DNA from: a virus
Virus record (IMG/VR): IMGVR_UViG_3300035698_018653
Coordinates: 62,001 to 126,000 of that record
DNA: 64,000 bases
Direction: 5' to 3' (one strand)
The position numbers and the translations under genes are program-made. The notes beneath the pieces were generated by a model. The model did not search any database and was not told the origin of the DNA. It saw nothing but the letters and a program-made list of their open reading frames with translations. Within the stretch, counting starts at the first letter, position 1. Each line of letters starts with the position of its first letter. Below, in pieces: positions 7,598-14,899 of this stretch.

Positions 7598-7942
7598 ATG
7601 TTCAAAGAAGACGAAGTAACTTTTTTAATAGCAAATACTTTTCAAAGATTAGATATTGGATTTAATTGTTATTATGAAAAAGTAAAAGATAAATATGATA
7701 GAATAGAAAAATATAAATTAATCAATAAAGAAAACGGAAGTATGATAAAAGGACTTGTAATACATATTAACAGTAGCTACAAGAATGACTTAAGAGATGT
7801 CTATCAAGTGGAGGGTTGGAATATAAAAAAAGTAATTCTTTTAGAGCGCTGTATTTTAGAGATAAAAACAAGATGTATATTAGATAATATAATGAATAGC
7901 AGATTTGGAAAAACTAAATGGGAACAATTTTCAGATAGGTAG
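7598..7942 (+). CDS. Unknown protein
   Basis: 114 residues, starting after TAGGAG. Charged, with strands and helices mixed; no conserved motif recognised. It is part of the uninterrupted series 7145-9940. Confidence 0.7.
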   Translation: MFKEDEVTFLIANTFQRLDIGFNCYYEKVKDKYDRIEKYKLINKENGSMIKGLVIHINSSYKNDLRDVYQVEGWNIKKVILLERCILEIKTRCILDNIMNSRFGKTKWEQFSDR

Positions 7943-7953
7943 GGGTATAATAA

Positions 7954-8172
7954 ATGAACGTAATCCAATGCCCGAAGCATAAGGAAACGCCAACCTGTCC
8001 GTATAGGGACTGGAGCAATAAAGTGGGCTGCGGAGAAAGCCCCTGCCAGATGGCTACGGATATTGAAGATAAGGAATCTAAGCCCCTCCATGATTATGGA
8101 AAGTGTCTCCACGGCATTTCTATAATGGAAGATTGTAAAAAGTGCGGAAGAGATTATAAAAAATTTACTTAA
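7954..8172 (+). CDS. Cys/His-rich small protein
   Basis: 72 residues with CPKH near the start, several more Cys (TCPY, GCGESPC) and a C-terminal CKKCG. This spacing suggests one or two zinc-binding knuckles. A related CP-x-x set is in the middle of the next gene. Function unknown; phage early regions often carry such small zinc proteins. Confidence 0.7.
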   Translation: MNVIQCPKHKETPTCPYRDWSNKVGCGESPCQMATDIEDKESKPLHDYGKCLHGISIMEDCKKCGRDYKKFT

Positions 8173-8183
8173 AAGGAGCATAA

Positions 8184-9383
8184 ATGACATTCGAAGAGTT
8201 TTGTGAATTTCATAGGATGCTAGAGCATAGGGCATATATTATATTAGGTTTTATATATGATAATTTTAACGTTAATGAAGAATATATAAAACAAATATTA
8301 ACTGACACCACAATAGAATCTCAGCTTACCCTCGAAATGATTTATGATGGACTTGTGGAGTTTAAGAAATACAATAGCGATAAAAAAAATCGTGTTGCTT
8401 TTTATAGTTTAATTTATATGCTTAAAGATATGTCAAATAAAGGTTTTCATGGAGCAGCGGCCGGAGTGGAGCTTAGAAAAATATTATTAAACAAAGGAGC
8501 TAAGATGAAAGACAAAAAACATTTAGGGTCCAATAAAAGACTCTTAGAGGTTGGTAAAAAATATAAAGCAATAAAAGAATTTTTTACTGCATATTGTGTT
8601 ATTGTTTATAAGGGTGAGATTTTGTATATAGAAGAAACACATAAAGGAAATAATAAATTATTAAGCGCCAACAATGAAAAATATTTATTGCGTAAAAATA
8701 AAAGCTATATTGATTGCTTAGAATTAATTACGGACGAAAATAAAAAATGCACTACTGGTCATCTATTAAAATCAATAACAGAGGAGTTAAAAGTGAAAGA
8801 GGAAAACAAAGCATTGGATTTACTATGGCAGTCATATGAAAAATGGAATCAGGCAGATGAAGTGCTGAGAGATAATTTAGGAAAGGAATGTGACAAGAAA
8901 ATGAATTTAGCGTTACGTATTGGTGGTACCGTATTAATAAAACATGGAACAAGCAATTGCCCGTTATGCAGAAGCTTTATAGAAGAAGATAATTGTTCAA
9001 CTTGCCCCATAAGAAATAAAGTTGGGAGTCCAGGTTGCGCCGGCACACCATTTGATAACTGGAGTGAATATACAACCAAAGCAATAAGTATAAATACCTT
9101 AAGGATACACAAAGCAATGACAGACTTCCTTTATGATCTCTGGATTGAATTGAAAGAGGAAGAAAAGGAAGAAGAGGATTTAAAGATGGGAGATTTTGTA
9201 GTTACTCCCTGGAATAAATCATTGCGTTTAGTTTGCAGAGAGAAAGAAAATTCAGGAAACTTATTTACTGTAGATATGTGTGGAGTAACACAAGTTGTTG
9301 GTAAAGAAAATTTTAAACGTAATAACTATAAAAAAATCTCAAAGCAAGAAGCACTAGAAATGCTTAAAAAAGAATGGAGTTGA
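8184..9383 (+). CDS. Composite unknown protein, probably three fused genes
   Basis: A 399-residue open frame that looks like three short genes joined in frame. At residue 108 AAAGGAG (8493-8499) precedes an in-frame ATG (8505), and at residue 204 GAGGAG (8781-8786) precedes an in-frame GTG (8793). The last part (residues 204-399) has the Cys-rich phage motif NCPLC...CSTCPI...GCAGTP followed by acidic and basic segments. I recognise this Cys motif from phage hypothetical proteins but know no function. Shorter products from the internal starts are likely. Confidence 0.7.
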   Translation: MTFEEFCEFHRMLEHRAYIILGFIYDNFNVNEEYIKQILTDTTIESQLTLEMIYDGLVEFKKYNSDKKNRVAFYSLIYMLKDMSNKGFHGAAAGVELRKILLNKGAKMKDKKHLGSNKRLLEVGKKYKAIKEFFTAYCVIVYKGEILYIEETHKGNNKLLSANNEKYLLRKNKSYIDCLELITDENKKCTTGHLLKSITEELKVKEENKALDLLWQSYEKWNQADEVLRDNLGKECDKKMNLALRIGGTVLIKHGTSNCPLCRSFIEEDNCSTCPIRNKVGSPGCAGTPFDNWSEYTTKAISINTLRIHKAMTDFLYDLWIELKEEEKEEEDLKMGDFVVTPWNKSLRLVCREKENSGNLFTVDMCGVTQVVGKENFKRNNYKKISKQEALEMLKKEWS

Positions 9384-9387
9384 ATAA

Positions 9388-9585
9388 ATGAACCAAAGAG
9401 AAAAGGGATTTACTCAAGGTGTTGGATGCGCAATACATTATGTAGCTGCTTATGATAAAAATGTGGCAGAGAGATTATTCCTTGATATGAATTTACCTTT
9501 AAAAGATTACGAGGAAGTGTATGATGAGATTGATTTACCCTATATACGTAAAAGCAGCAGAGGAGTAAAAAATGAAACCACATAA
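9388..9585 (+). CDS. Unknown small phage protein
   Basis: 65 residues. GVGCAIHYVAAYDKNVAERL followed by an acidic helix is a pattern I associate with small phage hypothetical proteins, without known role. It overlaps the next gene by 14 bases. Confidence 0.7.
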   Translation: MNQREKGFTQGVGCAIHYVAAYDKNVAERLFLDMNLPLKDYEEVYDEIDLPYIRKSSRGVKNETT

Positions 9586-9940
9586 GCCAGACTTTCCAGA
9601 TTATAATTGTACAGTAGAGCTACCAAAGAATCCAGATAAAAACGCAAATCCTTTTGGTACAACATCTTCTTTTAAGGGCGAAGAGTTGACAGCTGATAAG
9701 TTAAAAGAAATGTTTGGGCTTTTAAAAAAGAACCCAAAGCCAAAAGCAATTGTATTAATTCCTATAGGGCTGGAGGGGAGATATATGATTAAAGAATATC
9801 CGGCAGAATATTTTACTCCATCTTTTTTTAAACCAAACTCGCTTCAGCCAGATGGGTTTATCGAAAGATTAACCCCACCTAAAGGTGAGCTAAGAAAAGA
9901 TGGTCAGTTTCCCGGCGAAGGAAGACCTGAACTAGTTTAA
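9572..9940 (+). CDS. Unknown protein
   Basis: 122 residues, ATG after GAGGAG (9560-9565). Proline-rich at both ends, with a central IVLIPIGLEGRYMIKEYP strand pair. No family recognised. It closes the gene string that begins at 6131 and is followed by a new promoter-like element. Confidence 0.7.
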   Translation: MKPHKPDFPDYNCTVELPKNPDKNANPFGTTSSFKGEELTADKLKEMFGLLKKNPKPKAIVLIPIGLEGRYMIKEYPAEYFTPSFFKPNSLQPDGFIERLTPPKGELRKDGQFPGEGRPELV

Positions 9941-9948
9941 ATAATTAA

Positions 9949-9960
9949 TCGTATATTATA
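9949..9960 (+). promoter_or_regulatory. Promoter-like motif TCGTATATTATA, copy 2
   Basis: Exact copy, 15 bases before ATG 9976, in the short gap between two gene strings. It would start transcription of the five-gene unit 9976-12181. Confidence 0.65.
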
Positions 9961-9975
9961 TATAAAGGAAAGATA

Positions 9976-10236
9976 ATGAAACTTATTTACTGTCCCGAGT
10001 GTGGTGATATATTTAGCTTAAGGGAAGATGTTAGATTTTGTTATTGTAAGAAATCATATGGTAATTATTTAGATGATGGTTTAAATGCGGTAATAGGTGG
10101 AGAAGCAATTCCTATCGGATTTAATAATTTTAGTTTTACAGGCGCACTAAATAATATTCCAGAGAGTGGCAAGGGAATAACTTTTGAAGCTTTCTTTATT
10201 CCAAAAAAATGTGATCACATAAAAAGGATAACATGA
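9976..10236 (+). CDS. Zinc-ribbon protein
   Basis: 86 residues, beginning with CPECG at 6-10 and a second pair CYCK near residues 22-25, as in a small zinc ribbon. The rest has glycine-rich strands. First gene of a compact unit and overlapped by the nuclease gene (10233). Confidence 0.7.
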   Translation: MKLIYCPECGDIFSLREDVRFCYCKKSYGNYLDDGLNAVIGGEAIPIGFNNFSFTGALNNIPESGKGITFEAFFIPKKCDHIKRIT

Positions 10237-10922
10237 AACCATACTGGCTGGACCTATATAAACAAACAGATTTATTCGGAACAGATAAGCTCAATAGAAT
10301 CCCCTCACGCACTGAAGTCTATGTTATCATAGGTCAATTCTTTGAGGTACTTGCAAGAGAGATACTGGGTGGAGAGTTGGGCGATGTTGACCCTGTTAAT
10401 AACTTCCAACCAGACCTTATAATATGGAATAAGAACGGCGAGAGTGATATTATCGTAGAAGTAAAAGGATGTAATCACAAGACCGGATATGGGGCCTTAA
10501 TAGACGATGATCAGATAGAGTTCTATGAGAAGCTTGAAACATCTACTTTTCCATATAATAATCCGAATGCGTTATACTGTATCTTTTATTATCAGTGTGA
10601 TGGTATACGAGATAAAGGATATTCTGTTAATAAAATATTAAGTATACTTGCTGGTGGAATAATAGATTCATTTCTTGTTAGTGTTTTATATATGAGAGAA
10701 ATATGTTCTCCACTTAAATCAAAAAAATATCATGGATGGAAGACCAGGGAAGATCAAACATACAAAAGGCTTTCTTATTCTGCTATATCAAAACATAGAA
10801 AAGGAAGCTACACAATACAAATGAAAAATGTAAAGATAGGAAATTTAAAAATAAATAATTTTCCACTTTGTTTTTTGAGAAAGGAGTTTGATAATGGAGA
10901 CGATAAAACAAAAAAGCAATAA
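10233..10922 (+). CDS. PD-(D/E)XK-type nuclease
   Basis: 229 residues. The fold signature is complete: a helix with GQFFEVLAREIL (E38), FQPDLIIW (D61), a strand with IIVEVKG (E76, K78), and a helix with Q94. This is the arrangement seen in restriction- and Holliday-type nucleases of the PD-(D/E)XK superfamily. Target and partner are unknown. It overlaps both neighbours, a zinc-ribbon protein upstream and a papain-like peptidase downstream, so the three are probably made together. Confidence 0.75.
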   Translation: MKPYWLDLYKQTDLFGTDKLNRIPSRTEVYVIIGQFFEVLAREILGGELGDVDPVNNFQPDLIIWNKNGESDIIVEVKGCNHKTGYGALIDDDQIEFYEKLETSTFPYNNPNALYCIFYYQCDGIRDKGYSVNKILSILAGGIIDSFLVSVLYMREICSPLKSKKYHGWKTREDQTYKRLSYSAISKHRKGSYTIQMKNVKIGNLKINNFPLCFLRKEFDNGDDKTKKQ

Positions 10923-11346
10923 TGATTGTTTAGCTGCAGTAACCGCCATGATATTAAAAATTACCTATGAAGAAGCCCTCGATATTTTAAAAAAGCAAAA
11001 CAAAGAAGGCCCACCCTTTAATGACATTGATTTAATATTAGTTGCGCTTAAGAAAGAAATTTATATTGGTATTTTAGGAATAGACTATAAAGGAATGAAG
11101 TTTTCAATCCCTAATGCTTCGATAGGTAAGATTGGCTTTGAACAAGAATTCTGGAAAAATGAATATTATATCGGAGTTAAATCATTGAACTTTCCAGATA
11201 AAACTCATGCAATTTATTTTGATGGAGAAATATTACACGACCCCTCTTCTAATAAAAGATTTAAAGATTTGGGGGCGTATGAGGTTCAAGCTTTTTATCC
11301 TATATCGAGAGAAAGATTAATAAATAAAAAAGGGGATATAAAATGA
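10894..11346 (+). CDS. C39-like (papain-fold) peptidase
   Basis: 150 residues from ATG 10894, eight bases after AAAGGAG (10879-10885); an in-frame TTG at 10888 is less likely. Gln6 and Cys12 in QKSNNDCLAAV, His105 in KTHAIYFDG and Asp116 in LHDPS fit the Gln-Cys-His-Asp order of C39-like bacteriocin-processing and related peptidases. It has no export signal, so it acts in the cytoplasm. The substrate is unknown; a role in processing a neighbour is inference. Confidence 0.7.
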   Translation: METIKQKSNNDCLAAVTAMILKITYEEALDILKKQNKEGPPFNDIDLILVALKKEIYIGILGIDYKGMKFSIPNASIGKIGFEQEFWKNEYYIGVKSLNFPDKTHAIYFDGEILHDPSSNKRFKDLGAYEVQAFYPISRERLINKKGDIK

Positions 11347-11633
11347 TAATAACAATTTGTATTCTTTCTATGTTATTACTTCTCTATTTAAAATTAAGAA
11401 TGTTTTGGTTTTATAAAGAGAACTGGAAAAGAGCAAGACAATATGGTAAATACTGGCGTCAATACAAATGTTGGAATAGAAAGAAAGTGCTTCTAAGATT
11501 TTGGAATTGGAGTTATGATGAAATGTATTTTCCTAAAACATTTGAAGAATTAGAAGCGGAAGGATTATCAGATGCCTTCGGAGACAAAAAACAAAAAGCA
11601 AAATTAAAGTCATTTAGGAAAAAGAAAAAATGA
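11343..11633 (+). CDS. Small single-pass membrane protein
   Basis: 96 residues. Residues 2-18 form a hydrophobic segment (ITICILSMLLLLYLKL) followed by a basic, aromatic-rich part and a KKKK end, which predicts an N-out, C-in membrane anchor. It overlaps the peptidase gene by four bases and is part of the 9976-12181 unit. Confidence 0.7.
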   Translation: MIITICILSMLLLLYLKLRMFWFYKENWKRARQYGKYWRQYKCWNRKKVLLRFWNWSYDEMYFPKTFEELEAEGLSDAFGDKKQKAKLKSFRKKKK

Positions 11634-12181
11634 TTGGTCGTGGTGGAGTAGATTTAAAAGAGAAGTATAGTAAAGCTCAAAAGGAAATCTTTCCAATGCT
11701 TCTTAAGCTTGTGCCTAAAGAACTAAAGGACAGAGTGCATATCGACTTGTCATCTGGGTCATGGAATTATACCGGAACGATTTGTATCAAGGGTCGTATT
11801 AATGAAATAAAAAATAGATGGAAATCAAAATACATTCGTATCTGGCAACTGGATAATCTTTATGATATAGCAAGACCGATAATGGAAGAGATAATTGAAG
11901 TTACATTCGAGGGGTACCACGATGATATTATTAATAGAGGCGAGAGAAAAGAATGGGAAGAGAGGGTAAGAAAGAAGCTTGGAAATGATTTTAAAATAGG
12001 ATACTGGGATTGGCGAGACGAATACAAGATTGATTATAAAGGTTTAAGCGCAAATGTAAGTAGAGATAAAAAGGAATATACTATTGGCATTTCAATTACT
12101 TGTCCGCTTAAATATTTAAGAAAGACATTTGATTACATATTAAAATTGAAAAAGTTTTTAGGAGATTATTATGAGAAATAA
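11630..12181 (+). CDS. Unknown protein, last of the 9976 unit
   Basis: 183 residues. ATG 11630 overlaps the preceding stop, and a later in-frame start after GGTGGAG is possible. It is Trp-rich with mixed strands and helices and no recognised family. A hairpin and terminator follow at 12232-12302. Confidence 0.7.
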   Translation: MIGRGGVDLKEKYSKAQKEIFPMLLKLVPKELKDRVHIDLSSGSWNYTGTICIKGRINEIKNRWKSKYIRIWQLDNLYDIARPIMEEIIEVTFEGYHDDIINRGERKEWEERVRKKLGNDFKIGYWDWRDEYKIDYKGLSANVSRDKKEYTIGISITCPLKYLRKTFDYILKLKKFLGDYYEK

Positions 12182-12231
12182 AAGGAGGTGTTGCGATGAA
12201 ATAAAACAAAACAATTTGTTATCCAAGCAAG

Positions 12232-12302
12232 CTCTCATAACTGAGAGTGTCAATCAAGGGAAAGTACTCTCTGATCTATTTTCGGTCAGGGAGTACTTTT
12301 TT
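12232..12302 (+). terminator. Hairpin plus strong intrinsic terminator, possible attenuator
   Basis: A first hairpin pairs CTCTCA (12232-12237) with TGAGAG (12242-12247). A second pairs 12261-12274 (AAAGTACTCTCTGA) with 12286-12299 and runs into six T. GAGAGT (12243-12248) could instead pair with ACTCTC (12266-12271), breaking both hairpins, so an attenuation switch is possible. Upstream, AAAGGAGGTG leads to a two-codon frame ATG-AAA-TAA (12196-12204). The terminator itself is clear; the switch is inference. Confidence 0.8.
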
Positions 12303-12322
12303 ACATCAAAACAATAATTATA

Positions 12323-12334
12323 TCGTATATTATA
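12323..12334 (+). promoter_or_regulatory. Promoter-like motif TCGTATATTATA, copy 3
   Basis: Exact copy, placed directly after a terminator and only seven bases before ATG 12342. This is where a new transcription start would be expected. The mRNA would have almost no leader. Confidence 0.65.
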
Positions 12335-12341
12335 AGTAGAG

Positions 12342-12779
12342 ATGAATAACTTTAAATATAAAACTTTAGAAATAAAATCTTTAATTAGAAAATATAATTC
12401 AAAGTTAAAAGAGTATCACGAAAAATACCCTTTAAAATTAAATGACACTACAGAAAGGATTCAAGAGAAAAAAGATGTAAGAGAAAATATTATAAAGGGG
12501 TTTCTAAAGGAGATAAAAGAACTTGGGGGATATCAAAGAGTTGTTACTGATTTAAAAATGAAGCACCCAAATACTTTAATTATAGATTATAATGAAAGCC
12601 AAAAATGTTTTACTTACTTAAGAAGGTGCGATATTGTTTTTCCAAGGGGATCATTTACGCCAAGTAAAAGCTCTACTATAGAATTTTATAAGCACGGAGC
12701 CGATAAGATTAGAGATGAATATATATCAATAGAAAACAAATTAAACAAAATCAAAAATAAAATGCTGATAAGGAGTTAA
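12342..12779 (+). CDS. Unknown protein, possibly leaderless
   Basis: 145 residues with long charged helices at both ends and a central strand-rich part (residues 75-110). No Shine-Dalgarno precedes ATG 12342 other than a weak AGAG, and the promoter-like element ends seven bases upstream, which points to leaderless translation. TAATG overlap with the next gene. Not recognised. Confidence 0.65.
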   Translation: MNNFKYKTLEIKSLIRKYNSKLKEYHEKYPLKLNDTTERIQEKKDVRENIIKGFLKEIKELGGYQRVVTDLKMKHPNTLIIDYNESQKCFTYLRRCDIVFPRGSFTPSKSSTIEFYKHGADKIRDEYISIENKLNKIKNKMLIRS

Positions 12780-13360
12780 TGATGAGAAATGTATTTGACC
12801 CTATTGACAGATGTCAGTTAAGCGCAGAAGAGGTAAAGATAGTTGGAAATACACTCAAGAAATATACTTTAGAAAAATTAAATCTTATCTCTAGTAAACC
12901 AATGGTGACTAGAGAATTTCATCTTCAAGGTATATTTACTATTTGTATTATTCGATATAATATAGATATTTATGTTGGGGTATCCGTTTGGCATCCAAAG
13001 GAAGATAAGTTTGATGCTCAAAGTGGTATGATGCGCAGCTTTATAAAAGCGGTTAAAATAATGATGGTTGAAAAACAACTATCAAAAAGATGTACGGCTA
13101 TTCTTGATGGAGGACAACAGTGCACTCACTCTATACCCTTAAAGGATATTAGAAATGATCCTGCGCTTGAAGGATATGATATTATAGATGAGTTATTTTG
13201 TAGATATCATAGGGGCAGAAGGATGAGAAAGAAAAGGATTAAAAAAGTATATAAAAATATTTTAGATAAAAAGACCCTTAATAAAAAAATCGGTAAACTT
13301 AAAGATATAACTAATGAATTAAATAAAGTTTCTGCGCCCGTTTTATCAGATTCAAAATAA
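12779..13360 (+). CDS. Unknown protein with a possible zinc site
   Basis: 193 residues, starting after AAGGAG. RCTAILDGGQQCTH followed about 35 residues later by FCRYHRGRR gives a Cys-Cys-Cys-His set, as in small zinc fingers of phage proteins. A shorter version of that pattern is in the 27636 gene. The basic end is consistent with nucleic acid binding. Confidence 0.7.
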   Translation: MMRNVFDPIDRCQLSAEEVKIVGNTLKKYTLEKLNLISSKPMVTREFHLQGIFTICIIRYNIDIYVGVSVWHPKEDKFDAQSGMMRSFIKAVKIMMVEKQLSKRCTAILDGGQQCTHSIPLKDIRNDPALEGYDIIDELFCRYHRGRRMRKKRIKKVYKNILDKKTLNKKIGKLKDITNELNKVSAPVLSDSK

Positions 13361-13367
13361 GGCGCAC

Positions 13368-13437
13368 GGAGAGCGGGGTGTACTGTGTGAGTTGGTTCTC
13401 TAACTCCTTCCAACTGTGACAGATGGCCCCTCTCTCC
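13368..13437 (+). ncRNA. Closed-stem RNA element
   Basis: GGAGAG (13368-13373) pairs with CTCTCC (13432-13437) and GGGG (13375-13378) with CCCC (13427-13430), with one mismatch between. Inside, AGTTGG (13390-13395) pairs with CCAACT (13410-13415). It is not followed by a T run, so it is not a simple terminator. It ends 23 bases before the next start codon, like other RNA elements here. Confidence 0.5.
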
Positions 13438-13459
13438 TAAATTATAATTGGAGAATAAA

Positions 13460-13594
13460 ATGAATTGGACACCGGAATTAATTATTATATTGGTTGCTTG
13501 GGTTGCGTCAACTATAGTAGCAATATGGAGAAAAGATGCCGAGGTGTTGTGGCTTCCACTTATACTTACGGTATTGCTTTTTGTTTGTAAATAA
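13460..13594 (+). CDS. Small two-segment membrane protein
   Basis: 44 residues, ATG after TTGGAG. Two hydrophobic stretches (about residues 6-20 and 27-43) flank a short charged WRKDAE loop. Size and topology would fit a holin-like or regulatory membrane peptide, but this is a guess. TAATG overlap with the next gene. Confidence 0.55.
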   Translation: MNWTPELIIILVAWVASTIVAIWRKDAEVLWLPLILTVLLFVCK

Positions 13595-13920
13595 TGAAAA
13601 TACCGTTTAAGAAATTAACGTTGTCCGACTATAGGCATTATGCTGCGAATCAAATGGAGATACCGGATTACAAGAATAGAAGACGGTATATATTTAAACA
13701 TAGAAAGAAAAAGATAAGAAGCAGATATGCATTTCACTTTAGAGATAAAGATATAATAAGGATAGCTATATTTTTTCATGAAAAGAATAAAGACTTTTTT
13801 GAAAGGTATGGAATAATTTGTTACGATTTAAAATCATTCAAAAAACAATGGAGGTTTATTGGTATTGACAAAGAAATTTTAGAGGTTAAAAAGAGAAAGA
13901 AAAAAACATTAATACTTTAA
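13594..13920 (+). CDS. Unknown basic protein with RKKKTLIL tail
   Basis: 108 residues, very rich in Lys, Arg and aromatic residues, with a likely strand-rich centre. It ends in KKRKKKTLIL, the shared C-terminal tail of this genome. No family recognised; nucleic acid binding is plausible from its charge. Confidence 0.7.
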   Translation: MKIPFKKLTLSDYRHYAANQMEIPDYKNRRRYIFKHRKKKIRSRYAFHFRDKDIIRIAIFFHEKNKDFFERYGIICYDLKSFKKQWRFIGIDKEILEVKKRKKKTLIL

Positions 13921-13931
13921 GGAGAAATAAA

Positions 13932-14195
13932 ATGAATACTGAATTTGAGTTTGAGTTTGGAGACAAAGTAAAACATATAGTTTTAGAATTTGAAGGTATT
14001 ATTCGCGCAATGGATACTTGGTATACGGGGTGTAAAAGATGTGCTGTTCAGCGACCAATAAAAAAAGATGAAAGCGTACCTGATTTATATTGGGCCGAAG
14101 AGGTTGATTTAAAGTTAATTAAAAAAAGTACAGACAAAATAGATGTTCCCAGAAGTGGTCCTCACGATAACGTTAAAAAACTTGGTGTAAAATAA
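13932..14195 (+). CDS. Small SH3-like barrel protein
   Basis: 87 residues. FGDKVKHIVLEFEGIIRA followed by YWAEEVDLKLI is the pattern of small SH3-like barrels common in phages ('fgDkV.....g.gvV......v.we....l'). A CKRC pair is in the middle. Binding partner unknown. Confidence 0.65.
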   Translation: MNTEFEFEFGDKVKHIVLEFEGIIRAMDTWYTGCKRCAVQRPIKKDESVPDLYWAEEVDLKLIKKSTDKIDVPRSGPHDNVKKLGVK

Positions 14196-14225
14196 AATTT
14201 ATATTTAATTTTAAGGAGAAATAAA

Positions 14226-14561
14226 ATGGCAAAGAAAAAGAAAATTATTGAAGAAGAAGTAGAATCAAAGGAAGAGAAAAAGAAAGAGCCTATTCAGTAT
14301 TGGATTCAGAATTTCTTTGTTGAGAACCCCAACCAAGGCGGCAAGAAAAAAGTATTGTCGATTAGAACTTTTGCGCCGATTATTATTGATAGCGAAACTA
14401 ATACCAATACAACTTTCAAAAAGAGAGTTGAAACCGTTATGGGTCTTAATGAGAACAATGAGCAAATAACAGAACCGAAACTGGAAGTTCTTAATGCAGC
14501 TGAAAATGAAATCAATCTTGATAAGATGATTGTAAATACTATTTTGAAAAAGGTACGCTGA
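14226..14561 (+). CDS. Unknown protein upstream of the terminase
   Basis: 111 residues. A Lys/Glu-rich N-terminal 25 residues precede a compact domain. It sits two genes before the large terminase, where a small terminase would be expected, but I see no clear helix-turn-helix, so I do not call it one. Confidence 0.7.
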   Translation: MAKKKKIIEEEVESKEEKKKEPIQYWIQNFFVENPNQGGKKKVLSIRTFAPIIIDSETNTNTTFKKRVETVMGLNENNEQITEPKLEVLNAAENEINLDKMIVNTILKKVR

Positions 14562-14562
14562 T

Positions 14563-14892
14563 ATGATCCCGACCAAAATAAACGATATAGAAATCTTAAA
14601 TGAACAAGAGCGTGATGAGTTAAGGGAAGATCTAAAGAACCAAGACCTTGAATTTATAAAAGAGGGGGATTCAATACACGTTCTAATAGCCTCCCTTGAT
14701 CCGGTTAAGGATATACTAGTAATTGATGAGAACGAAGCTCAGAACAGGTATATGCAGTATTGTGATAGTAAGAAAAACGAATGTGGTGACTTCTTTATAT
14801 CCGTTATATTATATCACGAATCAATCAAGATATTAAACAACGAACTAGGGTACAGTTTTAACGAAGATAAAAGGATATTCTTAAGGGGGTAA
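14563..14892 (+). CDS. Unknown protein directly upstream of the terminase
   Basis: 109 residues, acidic. It starts one base after the preceding stop and ends eight bases before the terminase start. The position suggests a packaging role, for example a divergent small terminase, but no motif supports this. Confidence 0.7.
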   Translation: MIPTKINDIEILNEQERDELREDLKNQDLEFIKEGDSIHVLIASLDPVKDILVIDENEAQNRYMQYCDSKKNECGDFFISVILYHESIKILNNELGYSFNEDKRIFLRG

Positions 14893-14899
14893 ATAAAGC

